This document shows, piece by piece, positions 26,761 to 38,240 of a DNA stretch of 64,000 nucleotides. Both the position numbers and the translations under genes were made by a program. A model generated the notes under the pieces. That model was not told the DNA's origin. It ran no database searches and saw only the letters and a list, made by a program, of their open reading frames with translations. The stretch is from Pezicula radicicola (taxonomy: Eukaryota > Ascomycota > Leotiomycetes > Helotiales > Dermateaceae). The DNA lies in contig PDUO01000029.1 in assembly GCA_003008705.1 (NCBI GenBank), forward strand, positions 445,321-509,320. The letters are read 5' to 3'. Numbering within the stretch: position 1 is the stretch's first letter; the number at the start of each line of letters is the position of its first letter.

Positions 26761-27247
26761 ATGATCACAACAACTACCACATCACAAACACTCATACCCA
26801 CGTCAAGACCTCTTTATAGACTTCACTACAAGCATTGGAGCATTCAAAGATCCGTATTAAGACCATCATAGATCTTCTCCAGTTCTCCAACGAGTGCCAT
26901 TCGGACCCGTAGCACTCGTCCAGTCGTGGAAGATCTAGTTGGACATTCCAACCGCCTGTCGACCTCAGCGAAGTGGAACACTAGTTCTGCATCTTCCGCG
27001 ACATTGAAACGCTCAAAGGTACGTGATACTATCCTTTCATTCATTGCAATAGATCTCCACCTGTTTCATTGACGCTAGCTGGAAGAGGTGGCAGTCTTTG
27101 AGACAGGTGTGGAGATCTATATCAAAGCATTAACCGCCGCGGGCTTTCTAGCCAGGAGAACATTCCCAATCAACTTCACAATAACAAAAGAGGTTCTTTA
27201 TGCTGATTTATTGCTCTCGAAGTATCAGGAACCCATACTGTCTTGAC
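26761..27247 (+). pseudogene. Possible fragments of an unrecognised gene
   Basis: Two stretches look like coding sequence. The first (about 26870-27018) is a Ser/Thr/Arg-rich frame ending at a good donor (AAAG|GTACGTG). The second (about 27080-27247) starts after an acceptor (GACGCTAG) and encodes a 62-residue mixed peptide ending in TGA, in matching phase. No start codon is in frame upstream of the first stretch without a stop, so the 5' end is missing or broken. No family recognised. It may equally be chance. Confidence 0.25.
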
Positions 27248-27490
27248 ACGTCGGCGTCGTTGTCCTTCAAAACCTCGTTGACTTTCTATATCTTAGCCGA
27301 CACCTTCCAGAACATTGTCGGTTTAGAGTCTCCAGAACTTTGGACAGTCTCTTGTTGTATAACATATCTAGAGAAGCTCCTGGATACTGAATTTAGTTTT
27401 CTAGGTCTTTATAGAGGCTTCCGTATTTTCAAGAGGAGGATTTTTTATTGAGAAAGGTATGTCATTATTTTTCCTAATTCCTTTTGCAAG

Positions 27491-27835
27491 CATTTTCGGT
27501 TTTGTTCGCGGACATCGCGGACATCGTTGCGGTTGTTGATTACTTGCCTGTACTTTCGGCTTTGGCTTGCGGACATCGCGGTCATTGTTGAATTTGTTGA
27601 CGTCTCTGATACCTTACTACCACTTTCGGTTTTGCTTGCGGACATCGCGGACATCGTTGAAATTGTTGAGGTTGTTGATAACTTGCTAGCATTTTCGGTT
27701 TTATTCTCGAGTGTCGCGGACATCGTCGAATTTGTTGAGTTTGTTGATTATTTACCAAAATTTTCAGTTTTCTTTGCGGGCATCGCGGATATCACTAAGG
27801 TCATTGATATTGGGGATATCATCGATGTCTGCTTA
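27491..27835. repeat. 69-bp minisatellite, about five copies
   Basis: Units begin with (T)TTTCGGTTTT, continue with GCGGACATCGCGGACATCGTTG and a GTTGA-rich tail, and recur every 66-69 bp. The unit length is close to 23 codons. On the plus strand the frame reads a repeated hydrophobic/acidic peptide (ADIADIVEIVEVVD), and on the minus strand a Ser/Thr-rich one. Both frames stay open over several units. Copies diverge toward the right end. Confidence 0.7.
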
Positions 27836-28505
27836 CGCTTTCATGATGTGTTGGTGTTTCTAGACAGTTTCCATTCAAGACTTCACTAAGTGGAAGTCCA
27901 CGTCCATACCCAGATTCCAGAACAAGATTCATGCCAAGTGGCCAGTTGAATTTACTCAGACCTCAGAATCTTCTCACATCTTGTGGTTTCTGGTATCAAC
28001 GAAAATTCTCCAGAACGTAATCACCCCTGTGGCCTCCTGGTATGTTCTAGTTGGACGTGCCAGTTGGGGTTGCAATTGACCGTTTGACCATGCAGTCCTT
28101 TCTTGATATTCTTCTTTGAATCAAGATTTTTGAGTATATGGAACCTGCTTCTGCAGTCTGCAGTCCTCACCTATCACATCAATTAGTAGTGTCCATTGTG
28201 GCTTTGATGTTCTAGAAGAGACAAGGTTCTGAGTGGTCTTTGTCGGGTAGCCGAGAAACCTGCATGCTGTTCGGCTTTTGGCATTGACAACTTTTGCATC
28301 TTGACTCCATTTATATGCCGCAGGAAAAAATATATATTGCATTTGATATTATCTTTGTTGCAAGTGACGGATCATAATAATGAGCAACTTGCCCTTTTGC
28401 ACTAAGTCTTTTTGAGCAAGCTTTTGCGTTCCTCAAGCTAATATAGCGTTCTTGTTTGTGCTTCTACCAGCCGTCAACATGCTAACATATCTGCTACAGA
28501 AAACA

Positions 28506-29387
28506 TGGCTGAAAAGAATCGTCTTCGGAAGTCGTCAAGTAAGTAATATTTTGCTTGAACACGATTCTCTCATGAATTTCATGTGACTTTTATGGCACGT
28601 GACTACAGCATCCACATCCCATAGCTTAGGATATACTCCCCCCACCCCCCCAGAAGAATCTGGAGTATGCTGGGAATTTAAAAGAAATGGCACTTGCCTC
28701 TGGATATATTGAAGTTAAACTATACCATGTAGTGGTACTGGAGGCTGGATGCGGAAACCAGCAGTCATCTCCTTGGACAGACCTGGGCAAACTCACGCAG
28801 CATCAGAGTTTCTAGAGGATGGCAGGATATATTGTTGTCTTGCGTTCTGCGAATGAACATAAAGAACCTTTACTTACTATCATAAATAGGTGCTTCAAAT
28901 GAAGGGTATGGCAGTTACCGGTCTTTCAGACCTGCACCAAAGCCACCTTCTAACTGGAGTTTGGTTGACAAAGAGGACAATGATGTTCGTATCATCACCC
29001 CATCATCTTCACAAGGTAGTTGGACTGTATTAAAGGTTGCTTCTGGTGAATCTAGTAAATCTGGTGAATCTGGTAAGTGGCGTGGCTTCTTTCCATCCCT
29101 ATGCATATGTGCAATGAAAGTTACTAACTAAAGTTTAGTATGTATTTATCATTCACTCTTTTGTTTCTCTAGCCTTTCTATCAGCTTTGAGCCTCGCTTG
29201 CTTGACTGTTTCTGGTTGGCTGGTTCTTAGGGCAGCCTCCACATATGGGAAGTTGAAAGCGCGTTTCCCACAACCTTTTCTCCATTTCTCTTCCACCTCC
29301 ACCTCCCCGCGATCTGTAACCACGCATTTCCTCTATTATCAGCAGTCAATAGCCAGAGACACGGCCATATCTCTTACTATCATATGA
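28506..29387 (+). CDS. Putative small membrane protein, family unknown
   Basis: I read three exons, 28506-28539, 28890-29072 and 29173-29387, in phase and giving 143 residues. Donors are GTAAGT in both introns, and the acceptors are AATAG and CTCTAG. The N-terminal 70 residues are hydrophilic, with two tandem SGES peptides. A hydrophobic segment near 74-92 (AFLSALSLACLTVSGWLVL) could cross a membrane. The rest is basic and Ser/Thr-rich. The first intron is long (350 nt). Consistent phase and good donors favour a real gene. The small size, lack of any known domain and repeat-rich surroundings count against it. It would end 150 bp before the next start codon. Confidence 0.4.
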
Positions 29388-29536
29388 GCTCCGAACGGTC
29401 TCAGGTCTTATCTCAAAACTGGACTTATTGATTTGAGCAGAGACCAGAACAAAAGCAAGTCGCGCAGCTAACCGCCAGCAACTTAAGAACGAGCAGCCTC
29501 AATCCGGCAAAGGGGATTTCAAGTTTACCCTTCAAG

Positions 29537-31688
29537 ATGTCTTCGAAACCGCCATCCAAGTCCGAGGGGTATCAGTCCGGTCTTATGGAGGCTCTGGATA
29601 CTCTCGGTAGAACCAAGGGGTCTTCAGCAACGCCAATGGTATCACCCACACCTACCAGGAACATCAAAAACGCTGTGGATTCAATGAATATGTTGAGCTT
29701 CAATGACCGTATGAATCTCAATAGTCAAGATGGTCACCAGCAAAGAGAGGTTCATCAATTCGCTCAAGGTTCGTTCTCGAATCAACCGCAACCTCAAGCT
29801 CGCCAAAAGATCGTCACTTTCCAAGATGGTCAGCAATTCCAGCCGCAAGGAATTTTCCAACCACCATCTAGAACTAGGCAAGGGACAACGACAGCACTCA
29901 CAAATACTGTGCCACTTCCTTCCCCGAGTGTTTTTGGCTCGTTTTCGTCGTCTAGCATGGTATCCCAGTCCAGTGATACTTTTCCTGTTAGTATTGTCTG
30001 AAACTTCACATTGGCTCCTCTAACAGTTCCAGGGTACAAACTCCGCAAAGTTGCAAGCAAAGCTACAAAGTGTTCAACGCAGCATCCAGCAGACCACGAC
30101 GATCCCCCGCCAACTTCAACAGAAATGGCTTGAAGAGCTCCGCTCCATTGGCGATGAGCACGAGATGGCGCTACATGAACTAGCTAATGAATGCAGCCGT
30201 GCAAAGAAGGACCGTGACAACTTTCAAACCCAGCTATGGAGAGTTGAATCCAAGCTACGGGATAACTCTTCAAATATGCGAGACTCCCGCGAAGAAATGA
30301 CCCGGGAGCTGTCAGAACTGCGGCTGAAAACAAAGGAGAGTCACGAAAAACTTCGTCAATTGTATAAAGATTCAGAGCAACAAAACCAGAAACTCGAGAG
30401 AGCTCTCTTGGACCAGAGTCAGCAATTGCGTATGCGAGAGGAACAAGTATCTGGCAAGAGATCAATATGGATGGAGACATCAAGCCAGCGATCCTCACAA
30501 GCTCGCGATCCCTACAATACTCCTTCAGGAAATCACCGCAGACATGTCAACACTGTTAATTCGACCAGCACTCCGTCTCCCAACAAGCCGCACAATACAC
30601 CACACCAATCTTCCGAGGGGTCTGGGAAAGCCCTGATGGCACCACCGCAACAGCGACCAATCCCAACAGAGCCGGCAAGTATGAGGAAGTTTCCCAAATT
30701 GCCTACTGGACACGCGCCTAGAAACCATGTCATTGGCCCTCCACTTCGGCGTCCGCACATTACTGAACCAGGCGGAGATGCGCAGACTGCCTTGGTAGTA
30801 CACCAGTCACCAGAGGAGTTAGCGAAGGGATATATCGATGTTCTCACTAAGATTTACTCTTTACTTGAGGGCTGGGTATCTACATACTCCTGTGTGCCGA
30901 ATCCTGCCAATGACCAAGCAATTGCTCGGTCTAACCAACCCGCATTGATGGAGTTATGGGAATATATGCTCAAGTTGTCCTACCCTCTCCCCTCGCAACG
31001 CCAGGATGCAACGACGCATACGTTGGCTCTCCTTGCTAGCGCGCAAACAAGAAAATGGTTCATCATGCGCATAGTGGTTACATACCTCACGGAAGATATT
31101 CTTGAGGTGAGCGCATGGAAGGAAGCCTACACCGAGGTTGCAAGAACTCTTGATATGGTCAAGCACAGCCTTGACGCGAGAGGTAAGCAACTTAACCTTT
31201 AGTTTTCGTTCATATCCTAACTTTCACCAGGTCTTGCCACCGCAGAACGCCAATCTCTCCTAGACCGACAGTCTTCCTGTATCCAAGATGTCGTTGCGTC
31301 TACAGGCTACACCGACTTCCGCTCTGAGAGACTCGCACGGCACTCCAAGAATGTCCGTGATAAAGTTGGACCACTTCTGAATATGAATGCATCACGTGCT
31401 GCTGCTGGCAAAGATCTTGGAGCTATTATCATCCTCGCATGGGACCTCTCAGCGAAGATGCATACTTCTCGGATGTCATTCCAGATCTTCTTCCCCGATA
31501 CGTCGAGCAAGTTCGGTGCTGCAACCATGTATGCTAGAGACGCTCGTGGCAAGAACCCATACCAACTGCAAATCGACCAGGTACGACTGAAGTTGATCAT
31601 CACACCAGTTATTACGATGAGAGACGATACTGGCAGGAGCATCCAAGTAAAGAATCTCCATAAAGCCAATGTTCTCATCATGTCATGA
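29537..31688 (+). CDS. Coiled-coil protein of unknown function
   Basis: I read three exons: 29537-29986, 30033-31182 and 31231-31688, in phase across introns of 46 and 48 nt and giving 685 residues. Residues 1-150 are low-complexity and rich in Ser, Pro and Gln. A coiled coil follows at about 160-290, with heptad-like Leu, Glu, Lys and Gln. A disordered Pro/Ser/His-rich middle spans about 300-400, and a folded, mostly helical C-terminal part covers about 410-685. I recognise no catalytic motif. The architecture suggests a scaffold or cytoskeletal role, but that is inference. The start codon follows TTCAAG|ATG. It is probably a conserved fungal gene because the C-terminal part has non-repetitive composition. 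Confidence 0.75.
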
Positions 31689-33238
31689 ACAGATGGGTCC
31701 TTCAAAGCGCCTCGACTCTCGCGAGTCCTTTCACTTCGAACTGAACAGAAGGTACTTTACAACGCCATAACGATTCCAAGCCTGAGTGGTCAATTCGCCT
31801 CACATATTTCCCCACTGTTTGTTTATTTTTGCGCACTTTATCTGCTTTTTCGAATTGGCCAATAGGGCGACCACATTCTTATTTCTCGCGCCAAGACTCG
31901 TCGCTTACATCGTCGTCACGAGCATCTGGTTTTTGCACATTTATGCAAAGCCCTCTTCATCTCGACCTTGATGCTATTCTTCGACTTGCGTACAACATAT
32001 TTATTGGATTCGACCAGCGTGTTCACCTGACTTCCAAACGGTTCCAGACGCACTCATATGCTCGTGGGTTTTGCTTCTCTTCTGAGCAATGCATTCACCC
32101 TTTCGCAACTTTTTATTGTGGCATTCAAGAACACTTCGATGGCAAGAAGATCTTCATACCATAATCTGTCAGTTATACAATTTGCTCTTCACTCAGATGG
32201 AGCGATTATGCGTTTTTACTTTTCTTTTTTATGAGATCGATCCCTTGTAAGTCTACACAATCCAACTCTACAGTATCCAAAACTAATATGCATTGTCCAG
32301 GCACCCAAAATCCCCAACCCATTGTACAACACCACTTCACTTCTTTTCAATTCAAATTACCCCTATGTACCCTGGGTCAAAGATGGAGGATGCGAGCTTT
32401 ACATGGTTAATTGGCGGAGATGGACAGATATCTCGGATGGCTTCACTGCTTCACTCATTCATTCACACAATGTTTTCCCCCTTGCACCTTTTCCTTGCGT
32501 TTTGATTAGACTAAAAATATCAGAGGACTTGTCCCACCAAATTCTTGCTTCTCGTTGTGTGATTGTGCTGTAATATGTATACTGTCGACAGATTTGCTTC
32601 TTGAATTACTCCAAATAACTCGGCAACTCTAAGCTGAAACTCATCACTTGAACCATTTCAAAGTCTCAAACTAACAACCCGAAATAATTCTTCAGCAAAC
32701 CAGTCTTCTCCATCTCCTTTCATTCATACGTCATGTCGGATGCTTATGAATTAATTTGATAGGTATCGCTATATTCTTTCCATTTCATTCAATCTTGAAT
32801 AAGTTTGTGGAAGTTGTAATAGCTAAAAGTAATTTAATGAGTATATTATACCGATTCTAGTTTAAATACAGCACGCGCCGCATTTGTGGAACCGAAATAC
32901 TTTTTTCCCTCACTTTTGAGTAATATTCTAACGTTTCCAAGTATAGAAACAGTATATCTTCCGTGAGATGTGATGTCGCTACGTGACTTACTTGCTTGGG
33001 TGACTAGCTTGACTTGAGTAACTGACTTTTCTTAATCAACTTAATCAATCCTTACTTGACGACCCTAACAGCAATTTGCACCTAGTTAAAACATGTCACA
33101 TGAGTAACATCCCAAGCCTATCACACTATCTTCATCACTTTCCAATCTCAATTATTAAACATTAACACCAACCCTCTCTAACCACCAAAAGCAGCTACCC
33201 CAGCCACCCATCCACCAACGGAAAATCCAAATATCCTC
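31689..33238. other. Intergenic region with 3' flanks and one dispersed repeat
   Basis: About 1.5 kb between convergent genes. No gene seen. The stretch 32985-33065 contains degenerate GAGTAACT repeats (for example GACTTGAGTAACTGACTT), listed separately. Confidence 0.5.
32985..33065. repeat. Dispersed GAGTTACT-type repeat cluster, locus 2
   Basis: Contains GACTTACTTGCTTGGGTGAC and CTTGACTTGAGTAACTGACT, which are degenerate copies of the reverse complement of the 18-nt unit. No flanking inverted repeats found. Confidence 0.55.
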
Positions 33239-34251
33239 TCACTTCTTCATCCTAGCCTTTTCAACTTCCTCCTGATACTGCGTCCCAAACTCCCTCCCCC
33301 ACCTCCCAACAACCCCCAAACTAACACCCACCCCAATAGTCTCCCGTCCCCCCTCTGACCCGCTCCTCAAATCCCCCATAAACTCCTCCACACTCATGGC
33401 CCCAGGATTATTAGCTTTCTTCTTATCATCCGGATCATCTCTCTCACAATGTAACTCCGTCTCAACAGTAGGCGGTACAATTTCCACAACACTAATCCTC
33501 TCCGTTTCCTTATTACTTTCAAGTTGTGTTCTGAGGTTTAGAGACCAAGAATGGAGCCATGCTTTTCTACTGTTGTAGACTGGGGTTATGATGCTGAATG
33601 GTATGAAACCTAGGATACTGCTTACGTTCATTATTACTGCTCCGTTGGGTTTTGTTTTGAAGTGTGGGAGGAGGGTTGTCAGATGGAGGGGTCCGAGAAT
33701 GTTGATGTTGATTTCTTGAGTTGCTTTTGGGAGGGAGATTCCAGTTGGGATGGAGAAGGGTCGTTGGATACCTAATCATCATCGTCAGTTAACAGTAAAT
33801 CACTTTTTGAATTCAAGGTTCAAGGTTCCCTTCACTCCTTCACATGTAGATACAAAAAACAGACGCAATATCCAACCTCCACTTCCTCAACCCTCCAACC
33901 CTTCTCCTACAATATAAACCCAACACACCTAGAGAAGAACAACAGAACTGAAACGGAAAAACAAGCTGGAATTATTAATCAAACAATCAACATCAGGTCT
34001 GTCTCTGATTAACTTAGCTACAAACTCGGCCATCTCATCTACATCCCCAGTATCAAGTATATAATAAGGTATACCACCCAATTCCTTCACCGTCTTCTCC
34101 AATTTTTCTTCTGTATATCCTACAAGAATCACTTTTTTCCCCCGATACTAAGTAAGTATTCAGAGATAGCTTTTCCGATTCCGTTGCCTCCGCCTGTTAT
34201 GAGTGTGCAGGTGAAGGAAAGGGTTTTGGGGGATATTGTTGTTGTCGTCAT
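33239..34251 (-). pseudogene. Short-chain dehydrogenase/reductase, frameshifted
   Basis: A classical SDR of about 270 residues. Present are the cofactor motif TGGGNGIG near the N-terminus, a downstream VILVGYTEEKL strand, the region around DCLINN, the strand NVSSI and the active site YNSRK (YxxxK). Two defects are visible. In the A6/G5 run at about 34134-34144 the frame is lost: the upstream frame stops at once and the downstream frame lacks a start. Also, NNAG is replaced by NNS, and the only phase-correct intron there (33966-33772) would need a GC donor. A sequencing error in the homopolymer could explain the first defect but not the second. The substrate is unknown. Confidence 0.7.
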
Positions 34252-34380
34252 GGTTTTTGGGCTGCAGGAGAAAAGGGAGGTCTTATAGGAGAGAAAGATT
34301 TGTTAAATGGTAAAAGATGATTTCTTTGTTGTAATTTCAGAAACTTGGGTTTTGTTTGCCTACTTCGTAGGATTTGAGAT

Positions 34381-34646
34381 TAGACTGCGGAATGGGTACC
34401 CAAGGCATGAACCCAGGGTACCCACGCTCGGGCTAACTACACATACTCCTTGCTAGCTATTAGATTCCCCGACCTGCTTGATTCAGAATACGTTTTAGCA
34501 AGGCAGTTAGGAGCTTACGTAGCAGGCTAGATTGCTTCAAATTTAACCTTAGACTTGCTCGAGAAGCACGTGCAGTACAGGGGTAGTTGGCCCAAGCTTG
34601 GAGGATACCCGGGGGTCCGTGCCTTGGGCACCCATTCCGCAGTCTG
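34381..34646. mobile_element. hAT-like miniature inverted-repeat element
   Basis: A 266-bp element with terminal inverted repeats of about 32 bp starting YAGACTGCGGAATGGG and continuing CCCAAGGCA at both ends with two or three mismatches. It is flanked by a perfect 8-bp direct repeat TTTGAGAT (34373-34380 and 34647-34654), which fits the nTnnnnAn target-site preference of hAT transposons. No coding capacity, so it must have been moved by a transposase elsewhere. It lies just upstream of the frameshifted dehydrogenase, in its likely promoter. Confidence 0.88.
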
Positions 34647-34654
34647 TTTGAGAT

Positions 34655-35572
34655 TCTGAGAGAGCACCTATTTTATTCGTAAGGCCTACTTACTACCTTA
34701 CTGTACAGTACCTCCCCTCCCGTATATCGGTAGGCGTTTAACTGTTCCAACCAATTCGGCGTTAGGAGTTTATCTAGTAAGTAAGCACTATGCATAAGTA
34801 ACCCAGAAGATTTTCTAACCTAAAATTTTTACTCGCTATCACTACCTACAGTATTCTCCGGGGGTATGGTACTAGTATTATATTTTGTAATGTTTGGATA
34901 CTTACTGTTTAGGGATAATGACTTTTATGGTGGCTGACTGATGTAATGACTTGGCTGGTTAATTGAAGGATTTTGGTATGGTCTCTGAGGAGATTGAAAT
35001 GGAGGATTTGAAAATAGTATTTGGTACTGGCTATGTGCGCGGTCGTGACTTTTGGGTAAGTGACTTGATTTGAGTAACTTACCTTGCAAAGCGATGAGCT
35101 CGAAGAGGCTTGCACGTCATATAGCTCGTGTTAAATATCGATCATAGTATTGTACAAGTTTTTGGAGTCTTACTCTGGATAGTTCCTGTGAAATTCTAGG
35201 GTATGCCTGCATGTGGATAGATTCATCGTAGATGCGTTAGAGGGTTCTCACTGAAAAGCAAACATTTTAGAACATTGGAAGTAGTATATTATTGAAATAA
35301 ATATTGTTCTCTATCGATGACATCTAGGGTATCTTTCCCGTGATCAAAAACTCCAATTCTGAGTCCACCAGTCCAAGAGCCATGCGAAAGTAACCACCGC
35401 GAACTCCATGTCTAAAATGTACTAGACCGAGACTCCAGAACCACCAGAACCTCTGCCCAAAAGTGGTATGAAAAAAGATTGTACAAATGGAAGAAAAATG
35501 TACAAAGAGAAAAAAAAGCGTATCGCCGAATGGCCGAATTAATCGTACAGCTTCAAGCACCATCTCAGAAAC
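34655..35572. other. Intergenic region right of the hAT-like element
   Basis: AT-rich sequence without a gene. A short degenerate copy of the dispersed repeat (AAGTGACTTGATTTGAGTAA) lies near 35055-35080. The right end is the 3' flank of the VWA-domain gene. Confidence 0.5.
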
Positions 35573-36805
35573 TTACGGCCTTCTGACTTCTCCACTTGCT
35601 CGTCTGCGGTCAAGTCTCTTAACAACGGCACCAAGGACGGCCTTGAGGATGCCATTACCAGTCAAACCAATACCACCCTCAGAGGCAGCAGCGCCGCCAG
35701 TCCAAGTAACGGTATCAACCATGTCCCGAACTCCGCCCTCAACAAGCTCGCTAAGCTCGTCGTCAAGCTCCTGCAATGCCTCCTTGGCGCCTTCTTCATT
35801 ACCAACCTGGAAGAACTGAACTCCAACTTGGAAAGGTGGTGCATCTAGCTTATCGAGCTTCTTGGCTGCGGAGAGAAGAACAGACTCTACGTCATCAGAG
35901 GGAACACCATCTGTAAGAACGATGAGGTTCAAAGGTTTCACTTCGCGGCCTGCAGCCATCTCGCTTTCGAGTCTTGCGAGGTATGGCTTCAGTATATTGT
36001 GTATTCTGATACCAGTTGGGGTACCGCCTTGAGGTCGTACCCGCTCGAAGATCTCAGTAACGGTAGCAGCGCGCTTAATGCCTCTATAGCCGCTGGGTGC
36101 AATACCCTCGTTGGGAACCCCGGCATCTGTAGATTTATGATTCAAGAAGTAGACGTCAATACCATCACTATCGAATTGGGTAACTATGGGTGCTATTGTG
36201 GAAAGAGCTTGTGCAACCTCGCGCCACGAGCGGCCGGCCATAGATCCAGAGTCATCGATTAACAGGGTTGTATCGAATGTTTGAAGGAAAGAGTAGGGTG
36301 ATTCACCGCTGCCGGCAGGTTGGGCTGTGTAGTCTGGTACTGCAGCTGCTGGGAGAGAAGAGGCTGGAGCTGGAGAAGGAAGCTCTGCGGGGAGAGCGCC
36401 AGTTGGCGATGGAGTGTATGCTGGCGGTGGTTCGTTGGATGGTACTGTAAATGCGTTCATGCCTGGGCGATCTGGACAGCTGTTAGCGTAGCTATTTCGA
36501 AGAGCTGTTGCAAGCGACTTACCAGGTCTTCTTGTTGCTGGTGATGGGTTGGATAGAGGATTTGGGCTCGGACTTCTCCGGCCCATGATTCCCGAGGAAG
36601 TGTTGACTTGTAGACTTCCGGGTCTTGGAGCATCTGGTGTAATAGATCTTGTTGTGGAGCTTGTGGTTGAAGAGTTGCTATTCTTGCGACCTAGCTTGCG
36701 AATAGAGCCGAATAACGAACGGCGGTTCGAATTTGAAGACAAGTCTGCAGGCATGGTTGAATCGAGTGGTGTGAATGACCACGCTGAGGCAACTGCGTGT
36801 GGCAT
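35573..36805 (-). CDS. VWA-domain protein with PPxY motif
   Basis: I take the ATG at 36805 as start and read two exons, 36805-36523 and 36471-35573, giving 393 residues. The intron (36522-36472) is 51 nt, in frame and stop-free. Its donor GTAAGT, branch site GCTAAC and acceptor CAG are all good, so splicing is likely. The N-terminal 120 residues are Ser/Pro/Arg-rich and contain PPPAY, a possible WW-domain (Rsp5-type ligase) ligand. A von Willebrand factor A domain follows with a complete MIDAS start, DDSGS (about 167-171), and a later TDGVPSDD. The C-terminal end is basic. Similar fungal proteins are cytosolic and of unknown function. No protease, kinase or other domain is attached. Confidence 0.85.
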   Translation of the reverse strand: MPHAVASAWSFTPLDSTMPADLSSNSNRRSLFGSIRKLGRKNSNSSTTSSTTRSITPDAPRPGSLQVNTSSGIMGRRSPSPNPLSNPSPATRRPGKSLATALRNSYANSCPDRPGMNAFTVPSNEPPPAYTPSPTGALPAELPSPAPASSLPAAAVPDYTAQPAGSGESPYSFLQTFDTTLLIDDSGSMAGRSWREVAQALSTIAPIVTQFDSDGIDVYFLNHKSTDAGVPNEGIAPSGYRGIKRAATVTEIFERVRPQGGTPTGIRIHNILKPYLARLESEMAAGREVKPLNLIVLTDGVPSDDVESVLLSAAKKLDKLDAPPFQVGVQFFQVGNEEGAKEALQELDDELSELVEGGVRDMVDTVTWTGGAAASEGGIGLTGNGILKAVLGAVVKRLDRRRASGEVRRP

Positions 36806-38084
36806 GTAGTATGAGTCAAAGAAGGTTGAAGTGATTGTTTGGAGAGTTGTTGTTGTTATCACTTGATGATTGTTCTGTAGGTAGTTGTGTGAGTTGGGAT
36901 GAAGATAGAGAAGGAACGTTGGGCTTTATACAAGCTCTTTCTTAAATATGAGGTTTTGTGGCTTACGGTATTGCAAACTGTCTAGTCAAATTGACCTGTG
37001 CTATGCCCCAAGGCGAGGCCCTTATTTGCCTGGAGGTCAGCCTAACACACTACCTTTATGCGCCCCCTCCTCAAGTATTCATTGGCAATAGGACAAAGAA
37101 TTGAAATGTTAAGCCTGCAACACTTGTAACACTGCAACACTGTGTCTCTGAGCCCTGTAAGCCCTCTTTGCCATCTTCGTCATGTTTTCCCTTCGTCGTT
37201 GGACGTTGAGGTGTGGGTCGCCACTTATCACGTGTCAGAGCTGTCATTGGTTCCTAGGTCAGGGCCAACCGTCCGGAGTACACTGCCACCGGGCGCAGCC
37301 TCGTCTAAGCCTTCAAATATCCAAAAGGGCTCTCCACAAGGCCGTTACACCCACCGCAGCAGATCATAAGGTACTTTCGTATCTCGATCATCCAAAACCT
37401 CCAGTCACGAACAAGGAGACCAATCTAACACCATTCTAATACACATTGCCGGATTCCGACAGCTCCTCATCTCAGCGCTACGCTTCAACCTGGCCCCAGC
37501 TTCCTACCTACATCTGCCAATACACATCTTAGCTTGATTCCAAAGACATGGCTTGGGAGCTTTCCCACGCAGGAACCCCGAGGGCGGTACAGGTACATAT
37601 ATGAGGGGGAGGGGGAGGGGATAGTGGCTTGGCGCGATGGTGGACGACATTATACGGCCTTGACACAGTGCCTCGTCTCTGCTCTCTCTTGAGGCAGGCA
37701 GGACACTGCTGAAGATATCGGAAGGCCATACGGTACGGTACCTGCGGATACATGCGAGTGCAGATGTCTATCTGTCTTCGTTGTCTTCTTGGAAGAAGAA
37801 AGCCGTTGAGAACAAGGCTGAAATGCTGCTCCCTATCCTAGCCTTGTGTACTCGATCAGCCTAGCAGCGCGCCAGGAAGAGTGACTCCTTAGCCAAGCGC
37901 TTCGAAGAAGTGGTGTGCTCTGCCCTCAACTCTGGCGGCTCTTGGGGTTGTGGGCGTCAAGAAGATGCTGAGGCACTAGCACGGTGAAGATAAAGAAGTC
38001 AGCATTACTCATCTTGCTTAGCCTACGAGCGCTTACAACCTGATGGATGACTCTACGGGTGTCGAGTCGAAAGATCTCGGCCTA

Positions 38085-38240
38085 CCTGTTGTAAGAGATC
38101 ATTTGATTATGGCTATATTGGCATATGAGATAGATTCAAGTGATCCACTTGGTTTGAACAGCTCACTTGATTTGAGTAAAACATCCCTTATATGTCAATA
38201 GCCATAATCAAAATAGTCTCTTACAAAGCAAGTCATACCG
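38085..38240. mobile_element. TA-flanked miniature element, family 1, copy A
   Basis: The right end, read as its reverse complement, is TACGGTATGACTTGC followed by TTTGTAAGAGACTATTTTGA. It aligns without gaps over 33 bp (including the TA) with the ends of the copies at 45587-45920 and 54194-54361. The left end has the same core (GTAAGAGATCATTTGATTATGG) but has lost about 10 bp of its outer part. TA dinucleotides flank it (38083-38084 and 38241-38242). The interior holds the 18-nt unit CTCACTTGATTTGAGTAA. No coding capacity. Confidence 0.75.

Larger units (their letters stand above)
24559..28505. other. Accessory, gene-poor region with several simple repeats
   Basis: Nearly 4 kb with no gene I can name. 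It holds a cluster of the dispersed GAGTAACT repeat (25332-25486), a short direct repeat (25689-25812), possible fragments of an unrecognised gene (26761-27247) and a 69-bp minisatellite (27491-27835), each listed separately. A minus-strand open frame at 25834-26184 encodes an Arg/Glu-rich peptide and could be an exon of an unknown gene. Confidence 0.45.
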
